A DNA stretch of 64,000 bases from Poseidonibacter lekithochrous (lineage in GTDB: Bacteria > Campylobacterota > Campylobacteria > Campylobacterales > Arcobacteraceae), in assembly GCF_013283835.1 (NCBI RefSeq), contig NZ_CP054052.1, forward strand, positions 1,550,001 to 1,614,000. Direction: 5' to 3'. The notes beneath the pieces were generated by a model. That model made no database searches. It was not told the DNA's origin and saw only the letters and a program-made list of their open reading frames with translations. The position numbers were made by a program, and so were the translations under genes. Below, one piece after another: positions 34,475-43,133 of the stretch. Within the stretch, counting starts at the first letter, position 1. Each line of letters opens with the position of its first letter.

Positions 34475-34560
34475 AACTCTGCGTTGAAAAGAAAAATTTA
34501 GTTACTCACTTACTAAAAGTAAGCTCCTATCTAAATTTTACTTTCCGCCTTGATTTTTAC
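34475..34560. repeat. Imperfect long inverted repeat between hypD and hypE
   Basis: AAAATTTAG (34493-34501) pairs with CTAAATTTT (34531-34539), and inside it CTTACT pairs with AGTAAG around AAA (34509-34523). Pairing continues less perfectly outward, with GCGTTGAAAAG on the left facing CTTTCCGCCTTG on the right. It forms a nested hairpin of about 80 bases, unlike a simple terminator: no T-run follows. It looks like a REP- or MITE-like intergenic element. Confidence 0.5.
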
Positions 34561-34609
34561 TAAAAATCTAATCCTTACTAACAATCTTAGATATTTAAAA
34601 GAGAGAAAT

Positions 34610-35605
34610 ATGAAAACAGTTACACTCGCTCACGGAAACGGTGGAGCAGAAAACCAAGAGTTAATCTCAAAAGTTTTTTATAGAGCATTTAAAAATGATA
34701 TTTTAAACAAAAGTGAAGATGCAGCTATTATTCAAGATGGTAGTCTTGCTTTTACAACTGATTCCTTTACCGTAAGTCCACTATTTTTCAATGGGGCTGA
34801 TATTGGTAAACTTGCAGTTTGTGGAACTTGTAATGATTTAGCAATGATGGGTGCAAAACCAAAGTACTTGACTTGTTCAGTTATCATTGAAGAAGGTTTT
34901 GAGATTAAAAGCCTAGAGAAGATTGTACGTTCTATGAAAGAAGAGTTAGCCAAAAACGATGCAATAGTTGTAAGTGGTGATACAAAGGTAGTTCCTAAAG
35001 GAAGTGTTGATAAGATTTTTATTAATACTACTGGTATTGGAGAAGTGCAACAAAAAGGTATTAGCTCAAATGCTATAAGTGAAGATGATGTAATTATTGT
35101 AAGCCGTGATGTTGGAGCACACGGAGCTACAATTTTCGCAGCACGTGAGGGAATGGATATAAACACTGACCTTCAAAGTGACTGTGCTTCATTATGGATA
35201 CAAGTAAAAGCTTTACTTGATGCAGGTATTAAAATCACAGCTTTAAGAGATGCTACAAGAGGTGGAGTAAGTGCTGTTTTAAATGAATGGGCAAATCAAT
35301 CAAATGTATGTATAGAAGTACAAGAAGAAAAAGTGCCTGTAGCTGATGAAGTAAAAGGTATTTGTGAACTACTAGGTTTTGAAGCAATGAGTTTAGCAAA
35401 TGAAGGTACATTTGTATTAGCTTTACCAAAAGAAGAAGCACAAAAAGTCTTAGATGTATTAGCTCAATTTGATAATAGTAAAAATGCATCTATTATAGGA
35501 AGTGTAAGTCAAGCTTATGAAAAAAGAGTAGTACTACATAGCCCTTGGGGAACAAAAAGATTTTTAGAGTTACCAACTGGTGAGTTATTACCAAGAATCT
35601 GTTAG
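34610..35605 (+). CDS. hypE: Hydrogenase cyanide-forming protein HypE
   Basis: A 331-residue HypE, a PurM-like ATPase that dehydrates its C-terminal thiocarboxamide to thiocyanate for CN ligand delivery. HGNGGAENQELI at the start, AFTTDSFTVSPLFF, GGDIG-like GADIGKLAVCGTCNDLAMMGA and ATRGGVSAVLNE are family motifs, and the chain ends PRIC with the carbamoyl-accepting C-terminal cysteine. The start is ATG 34610 after AGAGAG; the frame extends 60 bases up into the repeat element but without support. hypX follows 9 bases later. Confidence 0.97.
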   Translation: MKTVTLAHGNGGAENQELISKVFYRAFKNDILNKSEDAAIIQDGSLAFTTDSFTVSPLFFNGADIGKLAVCGTCNDLAMMGAKPKYLTCSVIIEEGFEIKSLEKIVRSMKEELAKNDAIVVSGDTKVVPKGSVDKIFINTTGIGEVQQKGISSNAISEDDVIIVSRDVGAHGATIFAAREGMDINTDLQSDCASLWIQVKALLDAGIKITALRDATRGGVSAVLNEWANQSNVCIEVQEEKVPVADEVKGICELLGFEAMSLANEGTFVLALPKEEAQKVLDVLAQFDNSKNASIIGSVSQAYEKRVVLHSPWGTKRFLELPTGELLPRIC

Positions 35606-35614
35606 TAGTTATAT

Positions 35615-37270
35615 ATGAAGATACTTTTAATAATATCAAGTTTTAACTCTTTATCGCAAAGTGTATATTGTAAGTTAAGAGAACTTAATCATGAAATTAG
35701 TGTTAAGTTTGCAATCTCAAGTGAGCTTATGATAGAAGAGGTACAGAGTTTAAATCCTGATATTGTTTTATGTCCATTTTTAAAAGAGTATCTTCCTTGT
35801 GAGATTTTTGAAAACTACGATAGTTTTATACTACACCCGGGAATCATTGGAGATAGAGGTCATAACTCCCTAGACCATGCTATTAATGATGAGGTAAAAC
35901 AATGGGGTGTAGTAATACTAAAAGCAGACCATAAATTAGATGCAGGAGATATTTACGCACAAGCAAATTTTCCTATGAGAATATCTTCTAAAGCTTCGAT
36001 ATATCGAAATGAAGTAAATAAAGCTAGTTTAGAAGCCTTAGAAGAGTTCTTAGAAAACTATCAAAACAAAGATTTTATTCCTACAAAACAAATACAAAAT
36101 GATATTCATATTCCAATAACTATGGATAAAAGAATCATAGATTGGAATAACGACACTACAAAAGAGATAATCAAAAAAATAAACATGTCTGACTCACATC
36201 CGGGTGTAAAAGAAAACCTACTTGGAATAGAGTGTTATTTATATGGTGCATCTTATGAAGAGAGTTTCAAAGGTGAACCAAAAGAGATATTAGCTAAAAG
36301 AGATGGCGCTATTTGTATTGGTACAATAGATGGAGCACTTTGGATATCTCATATAAAAGAAGTAGGAAAGTTTAAACTTCCTGCTACATATGTATTAAAG
36401 AACAAAATCAAAGGAATAGCTGAGAATAGACTTCCTTTGATTGTAGATTATAAAATGCAAACATATCATGAAATATCAATGGTTCAAAAAGATGAGGTTA
36501 CATATCTATATTTCAACTTTTATAATGGAGCTATGAGTTCAGCTCAAGCTCTGCGATTAAAATATGCAGTTGACTTTCTAAAAGATGAGTGTAAAGTATT
36601 AGTTCTCATGGGTGGAGATGATTTCTTCTCGAACGGTATTCATCTAAATATTTTAGAAGATAGTAAAAAACAAGGGGAAGATGGTTGGAGTAATATAAAT
36701 GCTATGAATGATGTGGTTAAGTCTGTATTATTAAGTGAAGATATTATTACAATTGCTTCTTTTGCTAAAAATGCAGGAGCTGGAGGAGTATTCCTAGGAC
36801 TTAGCTGTGATTATGTAATAGGATGTGATGGAGTTGTATTAAATCCACATTATAAAACTATGGGATTAACAGGAAGTGAATATCATACTTATTCCTTACC
36901 TAAAAGAGTAGGTGAGCAAAAAGCACAAGAGTTATTAGATGAATGTTTACCTATAAGTGTAAGTGAAGCAAAAAAGATAAATATGATTGATGAGGTATTT
37001 CAAAGCTCATCTTATATGAAAGATTTAGAAAACTTCTCAAATGCTTTATTAGAAGATGAAGATAAGTATGAAGATTTTATAGACTCAAAAAAAGACAAAC
37101 TTTATGATGATGAAGAGTTAATGGAATCATGCAAAGAAAAAGAACTATCTATTATGTATGATGAGTTTTGGCTCTCATCTAGTACTTTTCATAACTTACG
37201 TAAAAACTTTGTAAACAAAACTAAACCAACAAATACACCAAAAAGATTAAAAGGAAAACAAGATGCATGA
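35615..37270 (+). CDS. hypX: HypX (HoxX), CO-ligand synthesis from formyl-tetrahydrofolate
   Basis: A 551-residue HypX. The N-terminal half is formyltransferase-like, with HPGIIGDRGHNSLDHAI at residues 74-90 (family pattern HPGIxGDRG). The C-terminal half is a crotonase/enoyl-CoA hydratase-like domain (about 290-490, with FSNGIHLN, ASFAKNAGAGGVFLGLSCDYVIG and HYKTMGLTGSE). HypX takes the formyl group of N10-formyl-THF through a CoA intermediate and releases CO for the active-site iron under aerobic or microaerobic conditions. Its place between hypE and hypA, overlapping hypA by 8 bases, confirms the role. Length agrees with other HypX proteins (~550-570 aa). Confidence 0.93.
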   Translation: MKILLIISSFNSLSQSVYCKLRELNHEISVKFAISSELMIEEVQSLNPDIVLCPFLKEYLPCEIFENYDSFILHPGIIGDRGHNSLDHAINDEVKQWGVVILKADHKLDAGDIYAQANFPMRISSKASIYRNEVNKASLEALEEFLENYQNKDFIPTKQIQNDIHIPITMDKRIIDWNNDTTKEIIKKINMSDSHPGVKENLLGIECYLYGASYEESFKGEPKEILAKRDGAICIGTIDGALWISHIKEVGKFKLPATYVLKNKIKGIAENRLPLIVDYKMQTYHEISMVQKDEVTYLYFNFYNGAMSSAQALRLKYAVDFLKDECKVLVLMGGDDFFSNGIHLNILEDSKKQGEDGWSNINAMNDVVKSVLLSEDIITIASFAKNAGAGGVFLGLSCDYVIGCDGVVLNPHYKTMGLTGSEYHTYSLPKRVGEQKAQELLDECLPISVSEAKKINMIDEVFQSSSYMKDLENFSNALLEDEDKYEDFIDSKKDKLYDDEELMESCKEKELSIMYDEFWLSSSTFHNLRKNFVNKTKPTNTPKRLKGKQDA

Positions 37271-37604
37271 ATATAGTATCGTTCAATCACTACTTGAAAG
37301 CTGTGAACAACACGCAAGAGAAAATGATGCCAAGGAAGTTACAAAAGTAGTAGTAAAGATTGGTGTGTTATCTGGGGTAGAACCTGACTTATTACAAACA
37401 GCATTTGATACATTTAAAGAACAAACAGTCTGTCATAATGCTGAATTTATTCTAAACATACAAAAAATAACTATTAAATGTGTATCTTGTAATAATGAGT
37501 CAGTTTTGGAAAAGCATGAATTTCAATGCCCATCATGTCAAAGTACTAATATTGAGGTAATAGACGGTGAAGACATGTATTTAATGTCTCTTGAGATGGA
37601 GTAG
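37263..37604 (+). CDS. hypA: Hydrogenase nickel incorporation protein HypA
   Basis: A 113-residue HypA. MHEYSIVQSLL has the N-terminal MHE nickel-binding motif (His2), and CVSCNN...FQCPSCQ (about residues 74-95) is the four-cysteine structural zinc site. It works with HypB to load nickel into the large subunit; in Helicobacter HypA also serves urease, but no urease genes are in the window. It overlaps hypX by 8 bases and ends the cluster. Confidence 0.96.
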   Translation: MHEYSIVQSLLESCEQHARENDAKEVTKVVVKIGVLSGVEPDLLQTAFDTFKEQTVCHNAEFILNIQKITIKCVSCNNESVLEKHEFQCPSCQSTNIEVIDGEDMYLMSLEME

Positions 37605-37939
37605 GCTATAAGCCTATAAAATAGGGCTTTTAATAAAACAATAATAAAAAATCTCTCTGAAATATAGTATATCTTCACTTTATTTGTAGTATATATTTTT
37701 TGAACTTACTAAACTTTTATACTAGATAAAAAAGGCTTTATAGTGATTAGTTTTAATGAGCATATAGAATTTAGATAAAATCTAATTCAATTGTATGTTT
37801 TATTTTTAAATTAAATATTTCTACTACTTTTAAAACTACTTTTATAAAAAGTTTTTTCTTGAAGACTTATTTTTTTAAAATATTAAAAAAGGAGATTTAT
37901 TGTATTATCTCACTGGCACATTATGAATAAAGGTAAAAA
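37605..37939. other. Intergenic region between hypA and TetR gene
   Basis: AT-rich, 335 bases. Just after hypA, AAGCC and GGGCTT (about 37611-37632) can form a weak 5-bp stem followed by TTTT, a possible terminator. Near 37890 an AAAAAAGGAG ribosome-site-like run lies upstream of a TTG that opens only an 8-codon frame. No gene is supported. Confidence 0.4.
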
Positions 37940-38509
37940 TTGGATATTAGACAAAAAATATTAGATAAAGCATTTGAAGAAATACATAAAAATGGATATG
38001 AATTTGCTTCAATAAATAAAATCTTAAAAGATGTAGGTGTTAATAAAGGTTCAATGTATCATTATTTTAAATCAAAAAGAGAATTGACTCTTACAATGAT
38101 AAAAGAAAATCTAAATAATTATATTGAAGAAAAATATAGTGTAATATTAAAAGTAGAAGAGAATCATATTCAAGAAATATTAAAAGTTTTTAGAAAAAGT
38201 AGTAGTCAAGGTGTATGTAATGGATGTAGATTAAATAATTTAGTACAAGAATTATCTCATAGGGATAATGATTTTAAAGTTGAGCTAGAAAAAATATATA
38301 TAAGATTTGAAAATATTATAGAAGAAGCAATTGTCAAAGCTATAGAGAATAAAGAAATTTCTCATCCCAATCCAAAAAGACTATCAATTTATTTAGTTGC
38401 TTCACTGGAAGGTTGTGTTGCTACTGCAAAAAAATCTCAAGATTTAAATATATATAATGAATGTATTGATGAAATAGAAAATTATCTTAACTCTCTAAAG
38501 GACTTATAG
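37940..38509 (+). CDS. TetR family transcriptional regulator
   Basis: A 189-residue repressor. The N-terminal helix-turn-helix (RQKILDKAFEEIHKNGYEFASINKILKDVGVNKGSMYHYFKSKREL) is a standard TetR DNA-binding domain. The rest is helical with no family name; CNGCRLNN near residue 95 carries two cysteines that might sense thiol-reactive compounds (inference). The start is TTG, with AAAGG 8 bases upstream. It precedes an EamA exporter gene, with two palindromes in the 65-base gap that are probably its operators. Confidence 0.88.
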   Translation: MDIRQKILDKAFEEIHKNGYEFASINKILKDVGVNKGSMYHYFKSKRELTLTMIKENLNNYIEEKYSVILKVEENHIQEILKVFRKSSSQGVCNGCRLNNLVQELSHRDNDFKVELEKIYIRFENIIEEAIVKAIENKEISHPNPKRLSIYLVASLEGCVATAKKSQDLNIYNECIDEIENYLNSLKDL

Positions 38510-38515
38510 AATCAG

Positions 38516-38531
38516 TTGACCTTAAGGTCAA
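38516..38531. promoter_or_regulatory. 16-bp palindromic operator, TetR-EamA gap
   Basis: TTGACCTTAAGGTCAA is a perfect palindrome 6 bases after the TetR stop codon. It shares TTGAC...GTCAA with the second site, 32 bp away centre to centre (three DNA turns). It is best explained as a binding site of the adjacent TetR protein. Confidence 0.7.
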
Positions 38532-38544
38532 ATAGATTACAATT

Positions 38545-38566
38545 CATTTGACTTTGAGGTCAAATG
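38545..38566. promoter_or_regulatory. Second operator, overlapping exporter ribosome site
   Basis: CATTTGAC and GTCAAATG are perfect 8-bp arms around TTTGAG, ending 8 bases before the exporter ATG so that a bound repressor would cover the ribosome-site DNA. It has the same TTGAC/GTCAA core as the site at 38516. Confidence 0.7.
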
Positions 38567-38574
38567 GAGAAAAT

Positions 38575-39588
38575 ATGAATAATAAATTACCGATAATTGC
38601 TTTTATATCCCTAGGTATAATATGGGGTAGCAATTTTATATATATGAAATGGGCAACTGAATTAATCTCGCCCTTACAGATTGTATTCTTAAGAGTTTTT
38701 TTGGGATTTATTCCAGTTTTAGCATACTCTTTATACAAAAAATCAATGTCTTTAAATCATTTTAAATATAGTTTACATTTTTTTGTGATGTCATTATTGG
38801 GAACGACTGTTTACTACTATTTTTTTGTTAAAGCATCATCTACTCTTTTATCTGGGGTAATGGGTGCATTAAGTGGTTCTATACCTTTATTTGCTTTTCT
38901 TCTAGCAGTTCTTTTTATTAAAGAAGAAAAACTAAATATTAGAATATTTGGTATTTTAATTGGGGTAATTGGAGTTGTATTAATTGCAAAACCATTTAAT
39001 GATAATATTTTTAACTCTAATATTGAAGGAATCTTTGATGTTGTGTTTGGTTCATTAATACTTGGTTCATCATTTGTTTATGCAAAGAAATTTATATCAC
39101 CTTTAAAAATTCATTTTTCTGCATTAACAACTTATCAATTAGGATTTGCTTTATTAACTCTTCTATTAATTACAGATTTTAATGGAATTATTAACATAAA
39201 GAACGATACTCACACATTTTTAGGAATGATTATAGGGTTAAGTTTATTAGGAACAGGATTGGCATATATCTTATATTATTACATAATAGAAGAGTTGGGT
39301 GCAGTTGCAGCTTCATCTGTAACATATATACCACCAGTAGTTGCATTAATAATTGGATACTTCTTTATTAATGAAAATATTGATTTAGTAGATTGTATTG
39401 GGACTATACTAATTTTCTTTGGTGTATTTATTGTAAATAATAAAAGGGAAAAAATGAACAAAGATAAAAATCTAAATAAAACTGAGAACACTAAACAAAT
39501 AGATAATACAATTAGTGAAAAGAAGAAAAAAGAAAAAATGCCAATGCATATTCTAATATATGATATTATAAGAAAAACATCTATATAA
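38575..39588 (+). CDS. EamA/DMT family transporter (exporter)
   Basis: A 337-residue membrane protein with ten helices arranged as two EamA repeats: residues ~5-140 (IIWGSNFIYMKWATELISPLQIVFLR) and ~150-290 (SSFVYAKKF, YIPPVVALIIGYFF). Such proteins export metabolites or drugs. It ends with a long charged tail (about residues 290-337, KDKNLNKTENTKQIDNT) not usual in the family. ATG 38575 has GGAGA upstream; a longer frame from 38548 lies within the operator and is less likely. It is probably repressed by the adjacent TetR protein. Confidence 0.88.
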   Translation: MNNKLPIIAFISLGIIWGSNFIYMKWATELISPLQIVFLRVFLGFIPVLAYSLYKKSMSLNHFKYSLHFFVMSLLGTTVYYYFFVKASSTLLSGVMGALSGSIPLFAFLLAVLFIKEEKLNIRIFGILIGVIGVVLIAKPFNDNIFNSNIEGIFDVVFGSLILGSSFVYAKKFISPLKIHFSALTTYQLGFALLTLLLITDFNGIINIKNDTHTFLGMIIGLSLLGTGLAYILYYYIIEELGAVAASSVTYIPPVVALIIGYFFINENIDLVDCIGTILIFFGVFIVNNKREKMNKDKNLNKTENTKQIDNTISEKKKKEKMPMHILIYDIIRKTSI

Positions 39589-39931
39589 AACTTAAGCCTA
39601 TAAAAGAATGTATATTTATTTCTAATAGTCTGTATAAAAATACTTTTTTATCAGCATTCAAGAATATAAAAAATAATTGATAATAATTCAAAGACTATAC
39701 TCTAATTACATAGAATGATATGTATCTAATGAGTTTAGAAATGAGTTAATTGTTGATTAATTACTTATGAAAACAAAACTTTTAAATCATTATTGTATTT
39801 AATACAAGTGGGGAAAAAGTGGGAAATTGAATAAAATGTGTAATTTTTATAGTAAAAAGGGTTTTAAATAAGCTATTTTTACATAATTTTTACATATGAT
39901 TATGTTAATGTAGTTTTACTAAGGAGAATCA
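39589..39931. other. Intergenic region upstream of livK
   Basis: 343 bases, AT-rich, no coding frame with a ribosome site. Close to livK are repeated TTTTTACATA steps (about 39878-39896) followed by a TTATGTTAAT stretch that could hold a -10 region, then AAGGAG before the livK ATG. A duplicated GTGGG(A)AAA near 39810 is also seen. I see no RNA gene. Confidence 0.4.
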
Positions 39932-41047
39932 ATGAAGAAAATATTAAGTTTAGCAGTAGCATCTGCACTAACGTGTGGTGTTGCTATGGCAAAAGAAATT
40001 AAAGTTGGTGCAGTTATGCCAATGTCGGGTCCTTTAGCAGCTTATGGACAAGTAACAAACTTAGGGTTAGAGTTAGCACACAAACAACAACCTAAGTTAA
40101 AAAATGGTGATACAATTAAACTTGTACTTATTGATAATAAGGGTGATAAAGTTGAGACTGCAACTGCAACTACAAGACTTATCTCTTCTGATAAAGTTGT
40201 TGCTATTTTAGGTGCATTAACATCTACTAATACAGCTCAAACTATCGCTATTGCTGATAAGAAAAAAATTCCAGTTATTGCATCTGTTGCTACTAATGAT
40301 AAGTTAACTGCTAGAAGAACTTTTGCAAATAGAGTTTGTTTTACAGATTCTTTTCAAGGTGAAGTTGTTGCAAACTTTGCTATTGAATCAGGATACAAAA
40401 CTGCTGTAGTTGTAATTGACCAAGCACAAGTTTACTCTCTTGGACTTTCTAAAGCGTTCCAAAAAGCGTTTAAAAAGAAAGGTGGAAAAATTGTTAAGAA
40501 AATCAAAGTTACTTCAGGTGATAAAGATTTCAAAGCAGTAGTTTCTCAAATCAAGAAAATTAACCCTGACTTTATGTTTATGCCTTTATACCACCCAGAA
40601 GCTTCTATGATTGCTAGACAATCTAAGCAATTAGGTCTTAAAAAACCAATGTTCTCAGGTGATGGTGTTGCTAACCAAACATTCATTGATTTAGGTGGAG
40701 ATTCAGTAAATGGTTATATGTTTACAGATTTCTTTGACTATACAAATCCTCCATCTCAAACTTCAGCTGAATTCGTAAAATTCCACGAAAAAGAGACTGG
40801 AAAAGCAGAAATGAATTCATTCACAGCATTAGGTGCTGATACTTATAATATCTTAATTGATGCTATGAATAGATGTGAAGACCCAACAAACTCAATTTGT
40901 ATTAATGATCAAATCAAAAAAACAAATGGTTTTGACGGTGTTTCTGGAAAAATCTCTATTAATAGTGAAGGTAACGCAACAAGATCTGCGGTTATCAAAG
41001 AGATTAGAAATGGTAAAGCTGGCTTTAAAGCGACAGTGAATCCGTAG
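39932..41047 (+). CDS. livK: Branched-chain amino acid ABC transporter substrate-binding protein
   Basis: A 371-residue periplasmic binding protein with a signal peptide (MKKILSLAVASALTCGVAMA) and a type I fold. IKVGAVMPMSGPLAAYGQ, LVLIDNKGDK, ALTSTNTAQTIAIADKKKIPVIASVATN and GDKDFKAVVSQIKK match the LivJ/LivK family. It delivers leucine, isoleucine, valine or a related amino acid to the permease encoded next. AAGGAG precedes the ATG. A strong terminator separates it from livH, as expected if the binding protein is made in excess. Confidence 0.93.
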   Translation: MKKILSLAVASALTCGVAMAKEIKVGAVMPMSGPLAAYGQVTNLGLELAHKQQPKLKNGDTIKLVLIDNKGDKVETATATTRLISSDKVVAILGALTSTNTAQTIAIADKKKIPVIASVATNDKLTARRTFANRVCFTDSFQGEVVANFAIESGYKTAVVVIDQAQVYSLGLSKAFQKAFKKKGGKIVKKIKVTSGDKDFKAVVSQIKKINPDFMFMPLYHPEASMIARQSKQLGLKKPMFSGDGVANQTFIDLGGDSVNGYMFTDFFDYTNPPSQTSAEFVKFHEKETGKAEMNSFTALGADTYNILIDAMNRCEDPTNSICINDQIKKTNGFDGVSGKISINSEGNATRSAVIKEIRNGKAGFKATVNP

Positions 41048-41064
41048 TTAGTTTAATTCTTTTA

Positions 41065-41100
41065 AAAAAGTCTAGCAAGTTGTTGCTAGACTTTTTTTTT
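41065..41100 (+). terminator. Intrinsic terminator between livK and livH
   Basis: GTCTAGCAA and TTGCTAGAC form a perfect 9-bp stem with loop GTTG, extended by A-T pairs and followed by a run of nine or more Ts. It lies 17 bases after livK and should allow more livK than permease mRNA. Confidence 0.9.
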
Positions 41101-41119
41101 GCAATAGAAAGAGCAATAG

Positions 41120-41149
41120 ATTTACTTTTCCTATTGTAAAAAAGTAAAT
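41120..41149. promoter_or_regulatory. Inverted repeat between livK terminator and livH
   Basis: ATTTACTTTT and AAAAGTAAAT are perfect 10-bp arms with a 10-base spacer, 32 bases upstream of the livH start. It comes after the terminator, so it is not the livK end; it could be an operator for a livH promoter or an RNA stem near the livH leader. Confidence 0.45.
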
Positions 41150-41181
41150 TATTAAGTTTTGTAGAAAGTTCAGGAGATTTG

Positions 41182-42078
41182 ATGGATATTTTAACGTTTA
41201 TGCAGCAAATGGTAAATGGATTCAGTTTAGGTTCGATGTATGCCTTAATTGCAATTGGTTATACCATGGTTTATGGAGTGCTGAGGCTTATTAACTTCGC
41301 ACATGGAGATATTATGATGGTTGGTGCCTTTTTAGGTTATACATTTATGGCAGTATTTGACTTGTCGTTCCCAGTTACAGTTCTATTAGCAGTTACATTA
41401 TCTGCTGCTTTTGGTATGTTTATGGACAAAATTGCATACAAACCTTTAAGAGAAGCGCCAAAAATTTCTCTTTTAATTACTGCAATTGGTATTTCATTTT
41501 TCTTAGAAAATGCCTTTACAGTATTTGCAGGTGGAGTTCCTAGAGCCTTTCCTGTTCCAGATTACATGGAAAATATTTTTAATGTAGCAGGTGTTACTTT
41601 CTCTGTTGCTTCTATTTTAGTTCCAATTATCACACTTATTTTATTATTAGGTATCTTATTTGTTTTATACAAAACAAAATATGGTATGGCAATTAGAGCT
41701 TTATCATTTGATATTAAAACTGTAAACCTTATGGGTATTGATGCTAATACTATTATTGCATTAGTATTTGGATTAGGTTCAGGACTTGCTGCTATTGGTG
41801 GTATTTTCTGGGCAGTAAATTATCCTTCAGTTGAGCCTATGATGGGAGTTCTAGTTGGACTTAAAGCCTTCGCTGCTGCTGTTGTTGGTGGAATTGGTTC
41901 TGTTACAGGTGCTGTATTAGGTGGATTTATTATTGGATTTACTGAAGTTGTTGTAATTGCTTTCTTCCCTGAAATGGGTGGATATAAAGATGCCTTCGCA
42001 TTTATTTTCTTAATTTTAGTACTTTTATTTAAACCTACTGGAATTATGGGTGAAGATTTAGAAAAGAGTAGGTTCTAA
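41182..42078 (+). CDS. livH: Branched-chain amino acid ABC transporter permease LivH
   Basis: A 298-residue permease with about eight helices. NGFSLGSMYALIAIGYTMVYGVLRLINFAHGDIMM is the LivH N-terminal signature, and the conserved loop with ALSFDIKTVNLMGIDANTIIAL is the site that couples to the ATPase. ATG 41182 has GGAG five bases upstream; a TTG one codon earlier is in frame. It is the first gene of livHMGF, with livM 2 bases after. Confidence 0.94.
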   Translation: MDILTFMQQMVNGFSLGSMYALIAIGYTMVYGVLRLINFAHGDIMMVGAFLGYTFMAVFDLSFPVTVLLAVTLSAAFGMFMDKIAYKPLREAPKISLLITAIGISFFLENAFTVFAGGVPRAFPVPDYMENIFNVAGVTFSVASILVPIITLILLLGILFVLYKTKYGMAIRALSFDIKTVNLMGIDANTIIALVFGLGSGLAAIGGIFWAVNYPSVEPMMGVLVGLKAFAAAVVGGIGSVTGAVLGGFIIGFTEVVVIAFFPEMGGYKDAFAFIFLILVLLFKPTGIMGEDLEKSRF

Positions 42079-42080
42079 TC

Positions 42081-43133
42081 ATGACGAATAATATTACAAA
42101 TAATGAAATCTTTACAAAACAAAGATTAATTAATCTAGCTATTATTGTTACGGCTATTTGGTTTACTCATTTCGCACAAGTTACATTTGATGAATATACA
42201 GTAAGAATTATTAACAATGTTGCAATTTTTGTTATTCTTGCAGTTTCATACAACCTGATTAATGGTGTTACTGGTCAGTTCTCACTAGAACCTAATGGGT
42301 TCGTGGCAATTGGTGCTTATGTTACAGCTATTTTACTTGTTGATAGTGAAGGTATGTTATATCAATACGATATTGAAGATCCATATCCTTGGGTTTTAGC
42401 ATTACAAACTAATTTTTTATGGGCTTTAATTTTATCTGGAACTATTTCAGCATTATTAGCATTGTCTTTATCTTTCCCTGTATTTAGAGTAAGAGGAGAT
42501 TATCTTGCTATTGTTACTTTAGGATTTGGATTTATTATTAGAATTCTTGCTATTAATTCCCCAGAGATTACCAACGGTTCTTTAGGTATTAATGATATTC
42601 CTGAGTACTCAAATCTTTATTGGACAGGTGGAGTTGCTATCTTTACTGTAATGGCTATTTTAAATATTATCTATTCAAAATTTGGTCGAGCAATGAAAGC
42701 TGTTAGAGATGATGAAGACGCAGCAACTGCAATGGGTGTTAATACATTTAAGATTAAAACATTGGCATTCTCTACATCTGCATTCTTTGAGGGTGTTGGT
42801 GGTGGATTATTAGCTGCATTATTAACATCAATTTCGCCAGATTTATTTACATTCTTCTTAACATTCCAATTACTAATTATTATTGTACTTGGTGGATTAG
42901 GTTCAACAACTGGTGCTATTTTAGGTACTATTTTTGTAATGGCTGGATTAGAATGGATGAGATTCTTAGACGAACCTATGAATATCTTAGGTTACGAAAC
43001 AGAAGCACTTCCAGGAATGAGAATGGTTGTATTCTCACTTATTCTTATTATTGTTATGCTTTTCGCAAGAGAAGGATTAATGGGTAAAAAAGAGTTAAAA
43101 GACTTATTTAAAAAGAAAAAGGCAAACAAATGA
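42081..43133 (+). CDS. livM: Branched-chain amino acid ABC transporter permease LivM
   Basis: A 350-residue permease with 9-10 helices. NLINGVTGQFSLEPNGFVAIGAYVTA and FPVFRVRGDYLAIVTLGFGFIIRI are LivM landmarks, and KFGRAMKAVRDDEDAATAMGVNTFKIK is the ATPase-coupling loop. It pairs with LivH to form the membrane channel. Its end overlaps livG by 4 bases, so translation is coupled. Confidence 0.94.
   Translation: MTNNITNNEIFTKQRLINLAIIVTAIWFTHFAQVTFDEYTVRIINNVAIFVILAVSYNLINGVTGQFSLEPNGFVAIGAYVTAILLVDSEGMLYQYDIEDPYPWVLALQTNFLWALILSGTISALLALSLSFPVFRVRGDYLAIVTLGFGFIIRILAINSPEITNGSLGINDIPEYSNLYWTGGVAIFTVMAILNIIYSKFGRAMKAVRDDEDAATAMGVNTFKIKTLAFSTSAFFEGVGGGLLAALLTSISPDLFTFFLTFQLLIIIVLGGLGSTTGAILGTIFVMAGLEWMRFLDEPMNILGYETEALPGMRMVVFSLILIIVMLFAREGLMGKKELKDLFKKKKANK

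Noticed and set aside
37890-37930. AAAAAAGGAG followed by a TTG start
   Set aside because: The frame is only eight codons long and out of frame with the TetR gene, so it is either chance or a decayed start; not called as a gene.
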